64,000 nt of DNA from Circinella umbellata (taxonomy: Eukaryota; Mucoromycota; Mucoromycetes; Mucorales; Lichtheimiaceae), in the NCBI GenBank assembly GCA_025093555.1, contig JAIWNF010000024.1, forward strand, positions 372,001-436,000, in the 5' to 3' direction. Positions 46,483 to 59,400 of this stretch are shown piece after piece. A model generated the notes under the pieces. That model made no database searches, was not told the origin of the DNA, and saw nothing but the letters and a program-made list of their open reading frames with translations. Positions within the stretch are counted from its first letter, which is position 1. Each line of letters begins with the position of its first letter. The position numbers were made by a program, and so were the translations under genes.

Positions 46483-46669
46483 CTATCTTGTTAATTATAA
46501 GAAAAAGAAAGAGAGAAAAAAAAGAGGTAATATCGTCCTAGTAAAATGAATCATTCAAAAATAATTACCACCAAGTTGCAAAGAAATCAACGACAACAAG
46601 TTTATTTCCTGATTGTGAAAGTAAATCTTGAAATTCTTGAGAAGTTTGGAGTTCTTTAACTGAAGCCAT
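44962..46669 (-). CDS. Thioredoxin-like protein with PITH domain (TXNL1-like)
   Basis: Ten exons (46669-46569, 46428-46356, 46250-46230, 46140-46109, 45992-45824, 45762-45612, 45522-45481, 45422-45253, 45168-45104, 45019-44962) join in frame to 293 residues, about the length of human TXNL1. An N-terminal thioredoxin domain has the active site WCGPC (33-37, split by intron 1) and cis-proline region TAMPTFQFFKSG. A linker rich in Ser/Gly follows. The PITH domain (VKIHSIKLKAKN...PKTIKIYTNR...VVNLRFVKFQNINSLVVLFVQDNQ) occupies the C-terminal half. TXNL1 associates with the 26S proteasome as a redox-active subunit. Exon 3 is only 21 nt. Two introns contain long (TA)n repeats. It is divergently transcribed from SSU72, with 203 bp between ATGs. 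Confidence 0.93.
46311..46346. repeat. (TA)n microsatellite in an intron
   Basis: About 36 bp of alternating TA inside the second intron of the PITH thioredoxin gene. It is probably length-variable between strains. Confidence 0.9.
46440..46479. repeat. (TA)n microsatellite in an intron
   Basis: About 40 bp of alternating TA inside the first intron of the same thioredoxin gene, close to the exon 2 acceptor. Confidence 0.9.
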
Positions 46670-46872
46670 TATTTATTGTAAATAAAATAAAAAGAAATAG
46701 AAAAAGGGGGGTGGGAGGCAGGAAATGAAAACGATCAGGAAGAAAGAAGGTACACGTAAAGTGAGATATATATAATGAATGGATACGCGTCCGAATATCT
46801 TATTGGCTGAAATCAATCCCATTTTTTTTTATCCCTCTCTTTCTTTCTCTTGTCTTTTTTTTATATAAAAAT
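46670..46872. promoter_or_regulatory. Shared divergent promoter region
   Basis: 203 bp separate the ATG of the PITH thioredoxin (-) from that of SSU72 (+). It contains a G-rich stretch (GGGGGGTGGGAGG near 46706) and pyrimidine-rich DNA before SSU72, and it must carry both promoters. Confidence 0.55.
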
Positions 46873-47863
46873 ATGGTCAAATATGCAGTGATCTGTGCAA
46901 GTAATCAAAATCGATCCATGGAAGCTCATAATGTATTGAGGTACATTATACTTGTTTTTTTTCTCTCTTTGCTCTTTCTTTCTCTCACTTCTTTGGATTC
47001 GTAATCTTAATATTGAATAAATAAACACTTTTTCAAATAACTAAAAACTCGATTCATTTACTTCATATTAATTTTTTTTAGTAAGAAAGGGTTTGACGTT
47101 GCTTCTTATGGTACAGGTAGTATGGTGCGACTTCCCGGTCCAGCTATTGATAAACCTAATATATATCCATTTGGAACACCTTATGATCGTGTTTATCAAG
47201 AGTTGAAACAAAAAGATTCACAACTGTAATTAAATCATATTTCTATACATGCATAAACTTATATCTATGGCAACAAGAACTAATTAAAAAGGAAATACAA
47301 AATAGTTACACACAAAATGGATTATTAAGTATGTTGGATCGTAACCGAAAAGTAAAAGAAGCACCTCAACGTTGGCAAGAATCGCATGATATTTATGATG
47401 TTATTATTACTTGTGAAGAACGTTGTTTTGATGCTGTCGTTGAAGGTAATATACATGTATATTATGAGGTTTCATTATTCCCCGTTACTCAGTTATATAA
47501 TATATGTATACTTAACAATAATTATAATATGGATGGGTTATTATTGGCAATAGATTTATCAAATCGTGGACAAGGTTTCAATACAAGTACTCATGTATTA
47601 AATGTGGATATTAAAGATAACCATGAAGATGCATTATTAGGTGGAAGAGCCATTTTACAATTAGCACAAATGGTAAAATGACTGGATGGGGATAACTGTA
47701 TTCACGATATATACATACAATGTATTAATATGAATGGAATACTCTTTATATACAATAGATTGAACAATCAACAGATATTGATGCTGACATTGGTGGTATT
47801 ATTGATACATTTGCAGCAAAAAATCCAAATTACCCTTTACTTCATACCGTGACCTATTTCTAA
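46873..47863 (+). CDS. SSU72: RNA polymerase II CTD phosphatase SSU72
   Basis: Five exons (46873-46940, 47082-47225, 47306-47445, 47554-47672, 47759-47863) give 191 residues, within a few residues of human SSU72. The low-molecular-weight phosphatase signature C-x5-R is at residues 8-14 (CASNQNR), followed by [46 protein letters not shown] and the late aspartate-containing [10 protein letters not shown] are all family-specific. Ssu72 removes phosphate from Ser5 (and Ser7) of the polymerase II CTD and acts in the cleavage/polyadenylation factor for termination and gene looping. All junctions are canonical and in frame. The identification is very secure. Confidence 0.95.
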
Positions 47864-48240
47864 ACAAAAAAAAATCATTCATTTTTTCATCTATCTATCA
47901 TCAGTTTCATCAATGTAAATAAACATAATAATTGTCATGAAAAGGCAAAAAAAATTTTAATTAATAGATTTCACAAGTATAAAATGGATATATTAAAATA
48001 GTTTTTCTCTCTGGTAAACGATAATAATAATAGTACGTAATAGGTGAATAATTAAAAGTATATTGATCTGTACAAATCGACGAGGATTAAGAGCTTATAT
48101 AAAAGAAAGCTGAAATTATACAAAATGTGAGTGAGTGAGTGTGTGAGTGTGTATCACAATGATGAATAAGAAACGACGAGGGATAGGAATTACAGATAAA
48201 TAATGCTATTTGGATATTATATCAAATTGAGTATTATATA
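47864..48240. other. Convergent intergenic spacer
   Basis: 377 bp between the SSU72 and PHD-gene stop codons. It contains a GTGAGTGAGTGAGTGTGTGAG stretch near 48127 and no open frame of interest. Confidence 0.5.
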
Positions 48241-50857
48241 TCATCTTGTATGATTATTCTCATTATTCTTATTACTGCTATTCTTATTAAGAATATTCCA
48301 AAGTGGACTTTTGCCTTTATCACGTAAAATCTTATTAATAGCAATAAAATCATTTTTTCCTCTCTCCATAGTATCTATTGAGTCATGATGCTGATGACGT
48401 AATTCTTCTTTCACTTCATTATGTTCTGCAGGTGACTGTTGCTCTTCATCATCACTTTCCCCACTATCAAGCTAGAATAATAATAATAATAATAATTAAA
48501 ATAAATCGCAAATAAAAGTAAAAGTGAAATAATAATGATAATAATAATATAAGATTACATAATTGTTTTTACATGAAAAAAAAAGAAAAGAAAGCGGTTA
48601 CAAATTATTATTTTTACAAGAAAAAAAAAAAGGGGGGAGAGGAAGAAAAAATATTACTATTAACTACTAACCATCCGAGCGGCTCGTGCAAGCATTGCTA
48701 TACTACGTTCTTCTTCAGGTATTTCCATTATATTTTCTTGACTAATAAATTTTGCTAATCCTGACTGAATCTCCGCAATTCCTTCAGAACACTGATGGGT
48801 TTTTAATTAGTACTAAGTTCTAATACTTATTTCACTTATCCATCTATTATTATTAACTTACGATTTGAACATCTTCTTTTGACGCATTTAAATTATCATT
48901 TTCTTCGTAAATGGTCTGATCGAAAGATAATGATGATGATGTAGAACAAGAGGGGGATGATGGTGATGATGATAAAGAAACATGTGAGAATATTTTTTCA
49001 ATACTAAAAAATAATTTAGTGAATTTTAATGAGTTAATAGAGTTGCTATTATTATTGATTTTTTGTATAACAGGGTAAATTATTTAGTTTTTTACCTTGG
49101 AAATCTGAGTTTAAAAGACTCATACGGTAATCGATATACAGTTTGATTATATTTTATCATAGGATTTCCTTCAATCATCATAGGATCTGTTGATAATGAC
49201 AATGATGATGATCCTCTGCTTTTATCTTTTTTTGCTTTTGATACATTATTTTCTTCTACATCATTGTCATCGTAATCTTCGTCGTCTGTTTCAGCATCAC
49301 TACCACCTCCTGGAGGTACAGGATCCATTGTAGTACTTTGTCGTTTTCGTCGCATTCGTGGCTATTAATATAATACAGATATATATTATAAAAGTTAAAG
49401 ATACGTATTTATATGTAAAAGCTCGAATCCCCCCCCCCTACTGTTCTTACCAAAACATGTTCAACATGAGTTGGACACATCCATTTACGTGCAGGATTAG
49501 GCATGGAAGCCATAGGAGGATCAATACAATCCATATGCCAACTTAAAGGACAATAATCACAAGTAATCATTCGACCATGTAGTGCACTTTTTCGACATCT
49601 AAAACATATAACAAGGTTTCCTTCAGGGTCTTTCAAACGATGTTCATCATATAAATCAACTTGAGGCCCTGATCTAATTTTTAATTAAAGAAAGAACGAG
49701 AAATCCGTTAGTATATAAGAAAGCCAGTTGTTTTGATTTTTTTAAAGGGGGGGGGGCGCGGCGGGGCGCACTGTTGCTATGGTTACCATAATGATTACTA
49801 CAGTGTAAAAAAAAACTTACTTATGTCTTATTGGTTTTATAGTAGATGAATCAACATATTGTCCGACTTTATCCATGGAAACTATATACAAATTTTTGGT
49901 TTTCAACATTTAATAATAGATCAGGCAAACGCCAAGAAAAGAAAAATGAGGTTACCTCCTTCGAAATAATTGATTATTTCAATGGGTGGTCGATACGCCA
50001 TAGGATTTCGAGAGTCTAAATCTTGAAGCATTCGATGAAATAATGCAGTAACTGGAGGAAAAGGAGGAGGTGTAGGTACATAATTCTATTACAATGATTA
50101 TTATTATAAATAAGATTATAAGAATACACATACATATACATATACATACATATTTATTTTCTAGAAGGAGCTTTTTTCTTTAAAAAAAAAGTTTTCTTTT
50201 ACCTGAGTTTGACGATTATGTTCACATTCACGACAATACCATTCACCTTCTAAATGTTCTACATCACTATCATCCATAGGTGGATCTACACATGTAAAAT
50301 GAAATGCTTTTGGGCATGCATCACAACATAAAAACCGACCCACAAAACCACAAGAAGAACAATAATCATTATTCTAAATAAGTAAAAAAAAAATAGATAA
50401 GTAGGTTTTTAAAATTAGCAATAAATCTATTGTAATATAGTTTTCTTTTTGTTCTTGCATTTTTGTTTACTTTTATGGGTGTTACTTCATCAGTTGTTGC
50501 ATGTGTATCTTTATTATTTCGTCGTTTTAATGGTCGTTTAGAGGTATCACTACATGAATAATGATGGTTGTTTATTATTAGTTTACTAATAGATAGTAAC
50601 CCGAAAATGAAGCCGATAAAGCCATCACTAGGTGTAAAATGATGAAAATATACAATATATTACGTTTCATTATTTGGTAATTTACGTTTCTCTGTTGTTG
50701 AAGTTGAAGTTGCAGTTGTATTGGAGGTTGATCCATGTGTTGTATATGTTGTGGTTGTGGTTGTATTACCATCATCAGGAAAATTAGGGGAAGCGGATGA
50801 TGGTGGGCGATTTGGTGATGCTGATCGTGTGGCACGACGAGTAGCCATTCGTTTCAT
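48241..50857 (-). CDS. Double PHD-finger protein, Rco1/PHF12-like
   Basis: Ten exons (50857-50664, 50549-50471, 50373-50203, 50085-49956, 49881-49821, 49673-49451, 49361-49096, 49003-48862, 48791-48672, 48471-48241) join in frame to 538 residues. PHD1 lies near 94-142 (DYCSSCG...FLCCDACPKAFHFTCVDPP...GEWYCREC). PHD2 lies near 230-280 (CFRCRKSA...MITCDYCPLSWHMDCIDPP...RKWMCPTH). Between them is FHRMLQDLDSRNPMAYRPP, similar to the region of Rco1/PHF12 that joins the two fingers and contacts Sin3. Rco1 works with Eaf3 in the Rpd3S histone deacetylase complex that represses cryptic transcription in gene bodies. The C-terminus is acidic and Ser-rich. A start at 50848 (MATRRAT) is equally possible. 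Subtype is inferred from finger order and linker. Confidence 0.82.
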
Positions 50858-51997
50858 AATTAGATAATAACTTTTATACAGTATCTATCTAGTCATTTAA
50901 ATAATCAAAATTATTATACATATTTCTCACTTGTTATTAAAATAATAATAATAGCAAAGAAGAAGAAAAGAAAATAAGCATACTTTTGAGTCAGATATTA
51001 CAACTTATACGCTTCCGGTTCGTTTAGGAAGTTTTTTTTTTCTTTCTTTCTTTTGTCCGTTGTTATTTATCAGGTTCGATTATTCGATAAGACTTTCTTT
51101 TTTTTTTTCGTATTAATGAAATATAAATGATGAATACGAGAGTAACAGATATATAAATATATATTTTGTTCTCCTTTTTTTCTCTTTTCTAATAATATAT
51201 ATTAAAATAGATATAAAGAAGTAAATATAAGTATTTTTTTTGCTTATAAGAAGTATCACATATTTCCAAATTACAAGTAAAATCCGACATAGATATCTAA
51301 AACACGAACACCACTAAACAATAGTTATTTCTCTCTATTTTCCCCAATACACACACACACGCACACACAGGTATATATATATATATATACATAGTAGCCC
51401 ACAATAATGAAAGAGAGGGTATAAGCTGTGGTCTTTGTTTCTGTAAAATATATAAATATATAGTTTGATCATGTTTTTTTTTCTTTTACCATTTGAAAAA
51501 AAGGGTTGTAAGGGAAGAAGGTGTTAAATTCCTTTCTAAGTTAAAGTAGTCTCGTACACCCCAATGTCATCATACAAATTACTTTGTCACTCCCAAAAGT
51601 ACATTTAATGAAAGGTCTATATAGGCATTCATAAAATAAAATAGATAGTTTACCTGCTATATAATAATAAGTTGAATAAGCGATAGAAAAAAAAAGCAAA
51701 GTAGAATAAAAATAGGGAATAGTACTATGTCTTTGCTGCTGAGTGGAAAATAAATTATAACAATAAGAAAGAGAGAAAGAAAAAGCACTTAGTTATTAGA
51801 AATTAAATAATAATTTTTTTTCCTTTCCGACATAATCCTCCATCTATTTCTATTCATTATTAATAGAACTTGTTTTATTATTCATTATTAAGTATCTTCT
51901 TGTAACAATTATTACAATTATATACATATTATATACAGATAGTCATAATAACATATATTTCATTATTGTTATTATTATTAAAAAGAATATATAAAAA
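50858..51997. other. Intergenic, no gene seen
   Basis: About 1.1 kb of AT-rich DNA. A CA/TA repeat patch lies near 51350-51400. It presumably holds the PHD-gene promoter and the BRCT-gene 3' end. Confidence 0.5.
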
Positions 51998-53287
51998 CTA
52001 TCGTTCTCTCTTTAATTTTGTAGTCATATTACGACGTACAGGGGTTGTTGTTCGTCTAGAACGACTATTATTATTTGCTGTTGTTGCTGCAGAAGTAGTT
52101 GATGGTCCTGGTATCATTGATGGATCAATATGATTGACTGATTGTTCATCATACCATACCTGCATTTTTTCTTCACTACCTAAATATCCCACATCCGAAC
52201 CATATGATTCAAGTAAGGGTGTAATTGTTATTTCATCTTGTTGTTGTTGTTGTTGCCGTTGATGATATTGCTGTTGTTTCCTCTCTTTAGATTCTTGTAC
52301 TGCTTGTAAAATTTTAGATATAGCTGCAGAACGTTTTTCTCTTTTTCGTAATAACACTTGGCCATCTTCTCCTTCTTCATCATATCCTCTTTCTTCCTCT
52401 ACTTGATTTGATTGAACTGATAAATCATCTGGTGGTGGTTGTTGAGCATTAGATTGTAATAATTCATCATCATCCGTTGTCTCGTTGTCTTCACCACCAG
52501 CAGAATAGTTCACTTGTTTAGTAAATTGTTTTCGCTGTCTTTCATTTTGATTCACTGGTTGTTTGTCATCATCACTCTTTACTTCTTCTTCTTCATCGGA
52601 AGATATTAATAGGTAATCATTCGGATTAACTTGAAATGGATTATCATCATGATCACTTTGTTCTACTTTCTCGACCTTTTTTTGATCTTGTTGATAACCA
52701 AGTCGTTGCTGTACTCTACTTGGATCAGTATCATAAGGATAATATGATTCAGCTAATCTTTTTCTTTGTTCATAACAATCCACAACCCATTGAGGTGATA
52801 CTAAACGTGCACAAGAAGCTAATGCTTGATTCACAAGTCTTGATGGTTTGGGTTGTTGATTATTTTTTGTTGTATTTGTTGATGTTTTCGTTGCTGTTCT
52901 TGTTATTGGAGCATGAACTACATGCGTAACACGTTTATTCATATCATTGGAGGTTTCTCCGCCCATAGCTATTATTAATTGTCCCAATCGTTGTGATTCC
53001 CATAACTGACGATCAATAACAACCATTAAATTTTTTAAAATATGAGATCTTTCAGAAGAAGAAGAAATATCATTAGGGTTAAAATCTTCTTCAAAACTAT
53101 CTAAATCTAATGTTGTAGTTGTAAAAGATCGATTTGATTGCTGCTGTTGTTGTTGAGATAAGGTACGACGTCGTAATTGTTGTCTCTTTCTTAAAGGAGC
53201 TGAGGAAGTTGCTTTTCTTTTGCCTGTACTTTGAATAGATTTATTGAATTTAAATGATTCAGCAGTAATATCTTGACTTGGAGGCAT
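51998..53287 (-). CDS. Single-BRCT-domain protein
   Basis: One uninterrupted exon of 429 residues. A basic N-terminus (GKRKATSSAPLRKRQQLRRR) precedes one BRCT domain at about 81-190. The core strand is ILKNLMVVIDRQL, the Gly pair sits in IIAMGGETS, KRVTHVVHAP follows a basic Thr/Asn insertion, and the invariant Trp is in RLVSPQWVVDCYEQRKRL, ending AESYYPYDTDP. The remainder is acidic and Gln-rich. Near the C-terminus EKMQVWYDEQS recalls the short conserved tail after the last BRCT of TopBP1/Dpb11-type proteins. BRCT domains bind phosphopeptides, mostly in DNA-damage responses. Which family it belongs to is uncertain. It is unusual here in lacking introns. It lies 193 bp downstream of the MON2 stop on the same strand. 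Confidence 0.75.
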   Translation of the reverse strand: MPPSQDITAESFKFNKSIQSTGKRKATSSAPLRKRQQLRRRTLSQQQQQQSNRSFTTTTLDLDSFEEDFNPNDISSSSERSHILKNLMVVIDRQLWESQRLGQLIIAMGGETSNDMNKRVTHVVHAPITRTATKTSTNTTKNNQQPKPSRLVNQALASCARLVSPQWVVDCYEQRKRLAESYYPYDTDPSRVQQRLGYQQDQKKVEKVEQSDHDDNPFQVNPNDYLLISSDEEEEVKSDDDKQPVNQNERQRKQFTKQVNYSAGGEDNETTDDDELLQSNAQQPPPDDLSVQSNQVEEERGYDEEGEDGQVLLRKREKRSAAISKILQAVQESKERKQQQYHQRQQQQQQDEITITPLLESYGSDVGYLGSEEKMQVWYDEQSVNHIDPSMIPGPSTTSAATTANNNSRSRRTTTPVRRNMTTKLKRER

Positions 53288-53480
53288 TGTATATTTTGGT
53301 ATATATGATTGTTTTGTGAAAAAAAAAATGCGCAGCTTGTTGAGTAAAAAGGTTAGACTTTAAAAATTAGAGCGGAAAGAAAAAAAGGGATTTCTACATT
53401 ATTTATAAAAAAGTTTAATTACAACAAAAAAAATGGTATTTCCTTTTATCTATTATAAAATGGTGGTAGTAATTATTAGG

Positions 53481-56400
53481 TTATGCTGTGATGGAGGAGA
53501 GAGAGGAAGAAGAAGAAGAAGGTGATGATGGTAATGGTGATGATGATAATCCAATCTCGGTACCAGCAATTTGTAAACAATCACGTATTAAACCGACTAC
53601 AGTTGGATCATCACATGTAATCATTCTACATAGGGTTGGATATAAGTAAAATAAATGTCCTCTTGGTCCAGATAATAAAAGTTGTCTTGCAGTGCCTATT
53701 CAATAATAATAAGTTTAATTTTACCGTTCATTCACTTTATTGATGTTTTCAAAAAGATAATTTTACCTTTATCCTCTTCTTTACACAAAAGGATATCACG
53801 TTGAAGTTGAAGATCTAATGATTGCCTTAAAAAGAAAAGCATTTCTTCTTTACGAACTCTAATTAAAACAGATTAAGACATTTTTTTTCAAGTTATTACC
53901 AAGTAAATTAATCGATCAAAATGGGAGAGATAGAGACAATAGCAATATAGTTTTAGGCAAAGTAACAAGAAGTTTCCTCACCCCATCAAGTACCTTGGAA
54001 ATGGGCAACGTCCTAATAAAGGTTCATCAGCTGTGTAGTTACGTAAAATAGTTTCGCAACGCTCTAATAAAATGGGTATGGTTGCACGAGCAATTCTTTT
54101 TCGTACTTCTAAATGATCTAATAAATATATGATGGGTAAATTTGTATCAATAATTGTTCACTATACTACATATATATGTTTTGTTGAAGTCGCTATGTAA
54201 GAAAAATGTGTTACCTTGTTTTTCAGCAGAACATAATACAAAAAGAGTTTTTAATGCAGCATAAGCAAATGATTCCTTCATGACTGGAACAATGGTGCCT
54301 GTTGTACCAATAATATCACCTGATCGATCATATCGAACATTATCTTCATCTTCAATAGCCAATTGTTTTGTGGCAATTTCTTCTTCACTTTCCATATTAT
54401 TTTTTCTATGTGAATTACTTTCATCCACATAATAAAGTCTTGAGCTTTGATGAACAATATCCACTAATTTTTTGATTAGCTCATTAGGTACACGAGGTTC
54501 TCCAAGATAAATGACAATATCATTTTGAATGACACTTAAGACAGAGATATCAAAATGCTCATCTACATCTAATTCTTCAATAGTCATATTGGATGGAGGT
54601 GTACTATATATAAAAATTAAATAATAAAAATATTCGGGTGAGTTTTTTTTTTGCCCTTCTTTTTATTAAAAAGAAATGAATTTATAATGTTTACCTTGGT
54701 GATAATAAACTACCATGGAAAATATCAACAAGTGTTCGCCATACACCAATAAATCGATCCAAAGGAACATCTAAATTATAATTAATAATTTAAGCAAATA
54801 TTACATAATCTAGGTAACCATTAAACAAAATTACAATTATTATATAAGCATATAACTATACCTTCACCAAATGAATGTAATTTTTCCAAACCCAATTGTA
54901 ATACTTCAAGTAATCCAGAAGTAGCCAATTTCCATAAGGGTGTCTTATCATCACCATGTTTATAGGATGGAGGACAATCATATTTTAATTTCATGGGTAG
55001 TCCAAAAGCCCCAATAATTCGTTCAAAAACACCTTCTGAATACAATGATAGATTGTTAATGTGTTTTTTGAACATCTCGACTACCATTTCACTGGTTTGT
55101 TTGTTTAATGCAATATAAGTAACTGTTGAATAACGACGTTGTTGTGGTGAGAATTTTGATTTATCATCCCCTCCTTGTTGATGGTGTTGTTGTGCTACTT
55201 GTGGATTCAAGAAAGCCAAAGTCATATATTCTGAGAGATCACGTAACACAAGTGGAGGAATACCAGGTTTACCCATATCCAAAATTTGAATGACATTTAA
55301 AACAGCTTCTTGTAGAGGTGACAAATGATCAATATCAGGTCGATATTGTTGACTGGTAGAATAAACAAGAACATTCTTTAAAACACCCAAAAGACTTTCC
55401 ACATCACATAAATTAAATGTCGTCGAAATGACCTTGTAAAGATCTGTAAACATATTGACATAAGCCGTAAGCATCTCTTGTGAGAAATCATTGGAGATAG
55501 GTGCCATGCTTGATGATGATAAGGAAAGTGTCAATAGATGAAGTTCAGAATCGAGTTCCTTTATTCTTCTTGTTGCAGTGGAATCATCGTGATGTTTTTC
55601 TTCATCTTCATCATCATTATCGTCTTGTTTCGCTGGTACTTGAACTACCATATTTTCACCAATGACAAGCCATGATTGCCAAGCACTTCGCCAAAGTGAT
55701 GTGATATCTTGTTTTTTCCCTCCATCTATCTCCGTGGTAGGTTGTTGTGAAACAATGGTTTGAAAACTTTTGATACTTGCTAATGACACTTCTTGACTTG
55801 ATCGTAAACAAGAATCCTCCAAATGAGCCAATATAAGAGACCACGCCCTTTCAAATTTGGGTAATACGTATAATTTGGACAAGAAATCACGGAAAATATT
55901 AGCCAATCCAGTCAAAACCAATACTTTTGTTTCATCCCATTGTTTATCGACTGTATCCCGAGAATGATGAAGCATGAACCCAGAAGCATCACGATCTTGG
56001 TCTTTTGATGATGATGACAAGGCTTTTGCTTCTTGTTCTTGTTGTTGCATCATGCGTACAGCTCGAATAGCAGACATTTTAATAGCATCCAAAAGTGGAA
56101 ACAAGACTTCCCAAATACATGCACTCCATAAATGTTGATTTAATACACTACCATTCATCATAATGGTTCGGAATAATGTTTGATTAGCACCATTACGTAC
56201 TTCAGGACGTGGATCAGTACATATATGAGAGAGTTGAAGTAATAATAACATCCATAAGATACTCAATGTGGTGGTTTCTTTTTCTGAACCAAGTGGCTGA
56301 TCAATATTTAACCAATGTTTTTCAATAGGTGTATCGTCATCCTCCATAGTAGAATTAACGTCGTCACTATTGTCTTCATCTTCGTCCTCGTTGCTATTGC

Positions 56401-59400
56401 TATCACCCCCATGTTCACTATCCGTCTTTTTTGTTGATGTTGATTTTGTTGAATGAAGTCGTTTGGTTTGAATAAAATCAGATAAATTCCATAATAGACC
56501 AATAGCTGTCAAACTGATATTAACATCTTCATTTTGCATTCCAAATGCACCCAAGGTGGCAATACATTGACGTAAACAATCAGGTGATAGTAAGGATAAA
56601 AAGTCAGTACAAATTAATTGTAAACTTGCGAATGCAACCTTAATTAAACCACTGGGTTGATGTTTTGAAGTTCCTTGATTCGTTGTTGTTGTAGTAGCTG
56701 TTGTTGTATGATTACTATTGGTTCGTAAAGAAGAGGTGGTTGTATCAATACTTGCGCGCTCTGCTGGTTCTTCATGAATACTGTTAATTTTGGCTTCCGA
56801 GTTCAAATAGTCATTATTTTCATCATATTCGGTTGCTGTTGTCGGATAATAATAGTATTGTTGTTGTTGAGCTGTTGTAACATGTTTAATCATTTCAAAG
56901 ATAAGACCCCATCCACAAGTAAATGAATGTCCTGATGTTTGTAATAGTTTGTTGAGTGTATCAAGACCTGTTCGTTGAACTTCTGTGAATGTTTTGTTAT
57001 TATTGTTGTTATTATCAATATTGTTGAATAAAGGTGAATCCCCCTTTGCAGGTGTATAGTTGATACATTGATTCAATGCTGTTAATAATCTAATTTGTAA
57101 TTTTTCATCGGGCTCTTTATGTTCAGATAAACTGAAATCCATGGCAGTAATAATAATATCAGCGATTGATTCACAACATTGAGTGCGAATAGTAGAAGGT
57201 GTAACAGGGTAGTTAGCTGTAGCGATAAGATGAGTTGTAATAAGATCCCAGGTACCAGCATCTCGATCAGGATTAATTAATCGACCCATATCCAAGGTTG
57301 AAATGTAGCGTAATTTTTCAATGGCAAATGATGTTTTGTTAAATATTTTCTATTGAAATAAAATAAAGAAGTTTAGTTCAACATAATAAAGTTTTAATAA
57401 AATAGAATATAAAGAATTATTGTTTTACCGCTCTAGATGATTTGGTTGACGGTAAAGATTCATCTTCTTGAGTAAAAGGTAAACCACTTGCTTCAGAGCT
57501 AAGTCGACATAATGCAATAGTAAATGCATTGAATGCATGATCATCCAAGAATCGACTATTTTCAAATAATCGATTCAATGAGCCATGAATAATAGCAATA
57601 TGATCTGCCTCCATTAACTGACTTGTACTGGGTTGATCTATTTGTTGATGTTTATGTATTTAAATAAGATTAAATAATTATTATTATTATTATTCCTTTT
57701 TCTTCCTTTTTTTTTTTTTACCTGTAACAGGATTCACTTGGGCAGTAACTGTCGAAACTGAGGTAGTTGTGCCGGATAATGTTCTTCTTACACTTGGTGG
57801 GCCTTGATGTTCTCTTACGCCTGGTGTTGTACCCTTTGGTGTAGGTCGATTAAATAATAGAAAATCTGCTTGCTGTAATGTTTCCAAGATTAAATACCAA
57901 GATGGACCTAGTACACCACCTAAAAACATGGCAATGTTCAAAAGCACCCTTAAACTATAAAGGTTCTTGTCGCTCAGTACAATATTAGCTAATACTTGTT
58001 GTTGTTGAACAGGTAAATCCGAATAAGCAATAGCCATGGTAGACATTGAATTGGTGGTAGCAATACTGGTGGAACTACCGGTGTTTTTATTTGAGAATAA
58101 TCCAGAAGATAAAACAGGTGCTGCTGGAATGGCGTTTTTACACAAGTTGGTTAAGAAGGCATCACGCGGAACGACCAAATCTAATACACCACAAACATTT
58201 GTAAAATTTTGATAGGATCGCATGGTACTTTGAAATAATTCTTCGTCTAGATTGGAAGATAAATAAAAGGACATAGCAGCCAAAAGTCCCGGCCAAGCAA
58301 CGTTAGCCATGTCGGTGATAAGAGTCAATTCATTTCGTTTGACTGGACTGTTGTTATTATTAGCGTCGATGGTAGACTTATCAGATGAGTTGTTTTTTGA
58401 TGAAGATTGTTGCTGATCGCTATTATTATTGTTGCTGTTGGAAACAGATTTGATGGTGGAGGTACTAACACTTCGAACACTACCAGCCGCGAATCTGGGA
58501 AGTGCAAATCCCGCTAATCCATCAGCAATGGTATTAAGACATACAGCAGCAAGATAAAATATATATGTTTCAGGAATAGATGGTGGGTCTGCTTTGTCTA
58601 ATTGATCAATACTATTGTGATGTAATAAATTAAATGTTACTAAGCCATAAGAAGAAAGAAAAATCCCACCCTGGTTTTTTATCCCTTACTCGCCTCCTCT
58701 TCTTTCCTTTTGATTCTATGCAGCTTAAAAAATTACCATTGAATCCGCATTGTAGATCCGCTCGCGCTTAAACATGGACTATTGGGGTCATTATTTGTAA
58801 ATGTTGTATTACCAGGACCATGTAATGAGTAACTACTTGCACCAGCACCATGATCAATACTATCCCTACCGCCTTGTGTTGCTCCAATCAATTGAGGTCG
58901 TTCTGTTGCCAATCTTCCAAAGGCTGTAATCATATCACGAAACACGTTCGTAGAGCTGCCTTGACGATCATACCATCTATATATCGAACACAGTAATAAA
59001 GGATCGCCACATACACCTCGAAAAATTTCCATTGCTAAAACACGTTGCCAATGTGGGTTTTCAGGTTCAAGAATCTTGACAAACATCGATAAAAATATTT
59101 CACATTCTGTCACCTAATTATTATTATTATTATTAATTATATATGATAATAAGAATAATTACTAAATCCCATATTAAAAAATAATATTACCAGAATTTCA
59201 CTAAATTGTTTAATTAATATATATACAACTCGAGTTAGTCGCATCGTTTGTGGAAATTCATGTTTTTCTGAAAAATGTTTGATAATAAGTGGACATACAC
59301 GTTCACGTAACAATGAACTTAATTCTTTATGCTAATAGCGGATAAAAAATAAATTTAAATTAGCCCCAGTTAGTCAATCAGGTATATCACTTTTACATAA

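Noticed and set aside
46109..46549. 146-codon plus-strand frame
   Set aside because: A shadow of the PITH thioredoxin gene that runs through its two (TA)n introns, giving poly Tyr-Ile.
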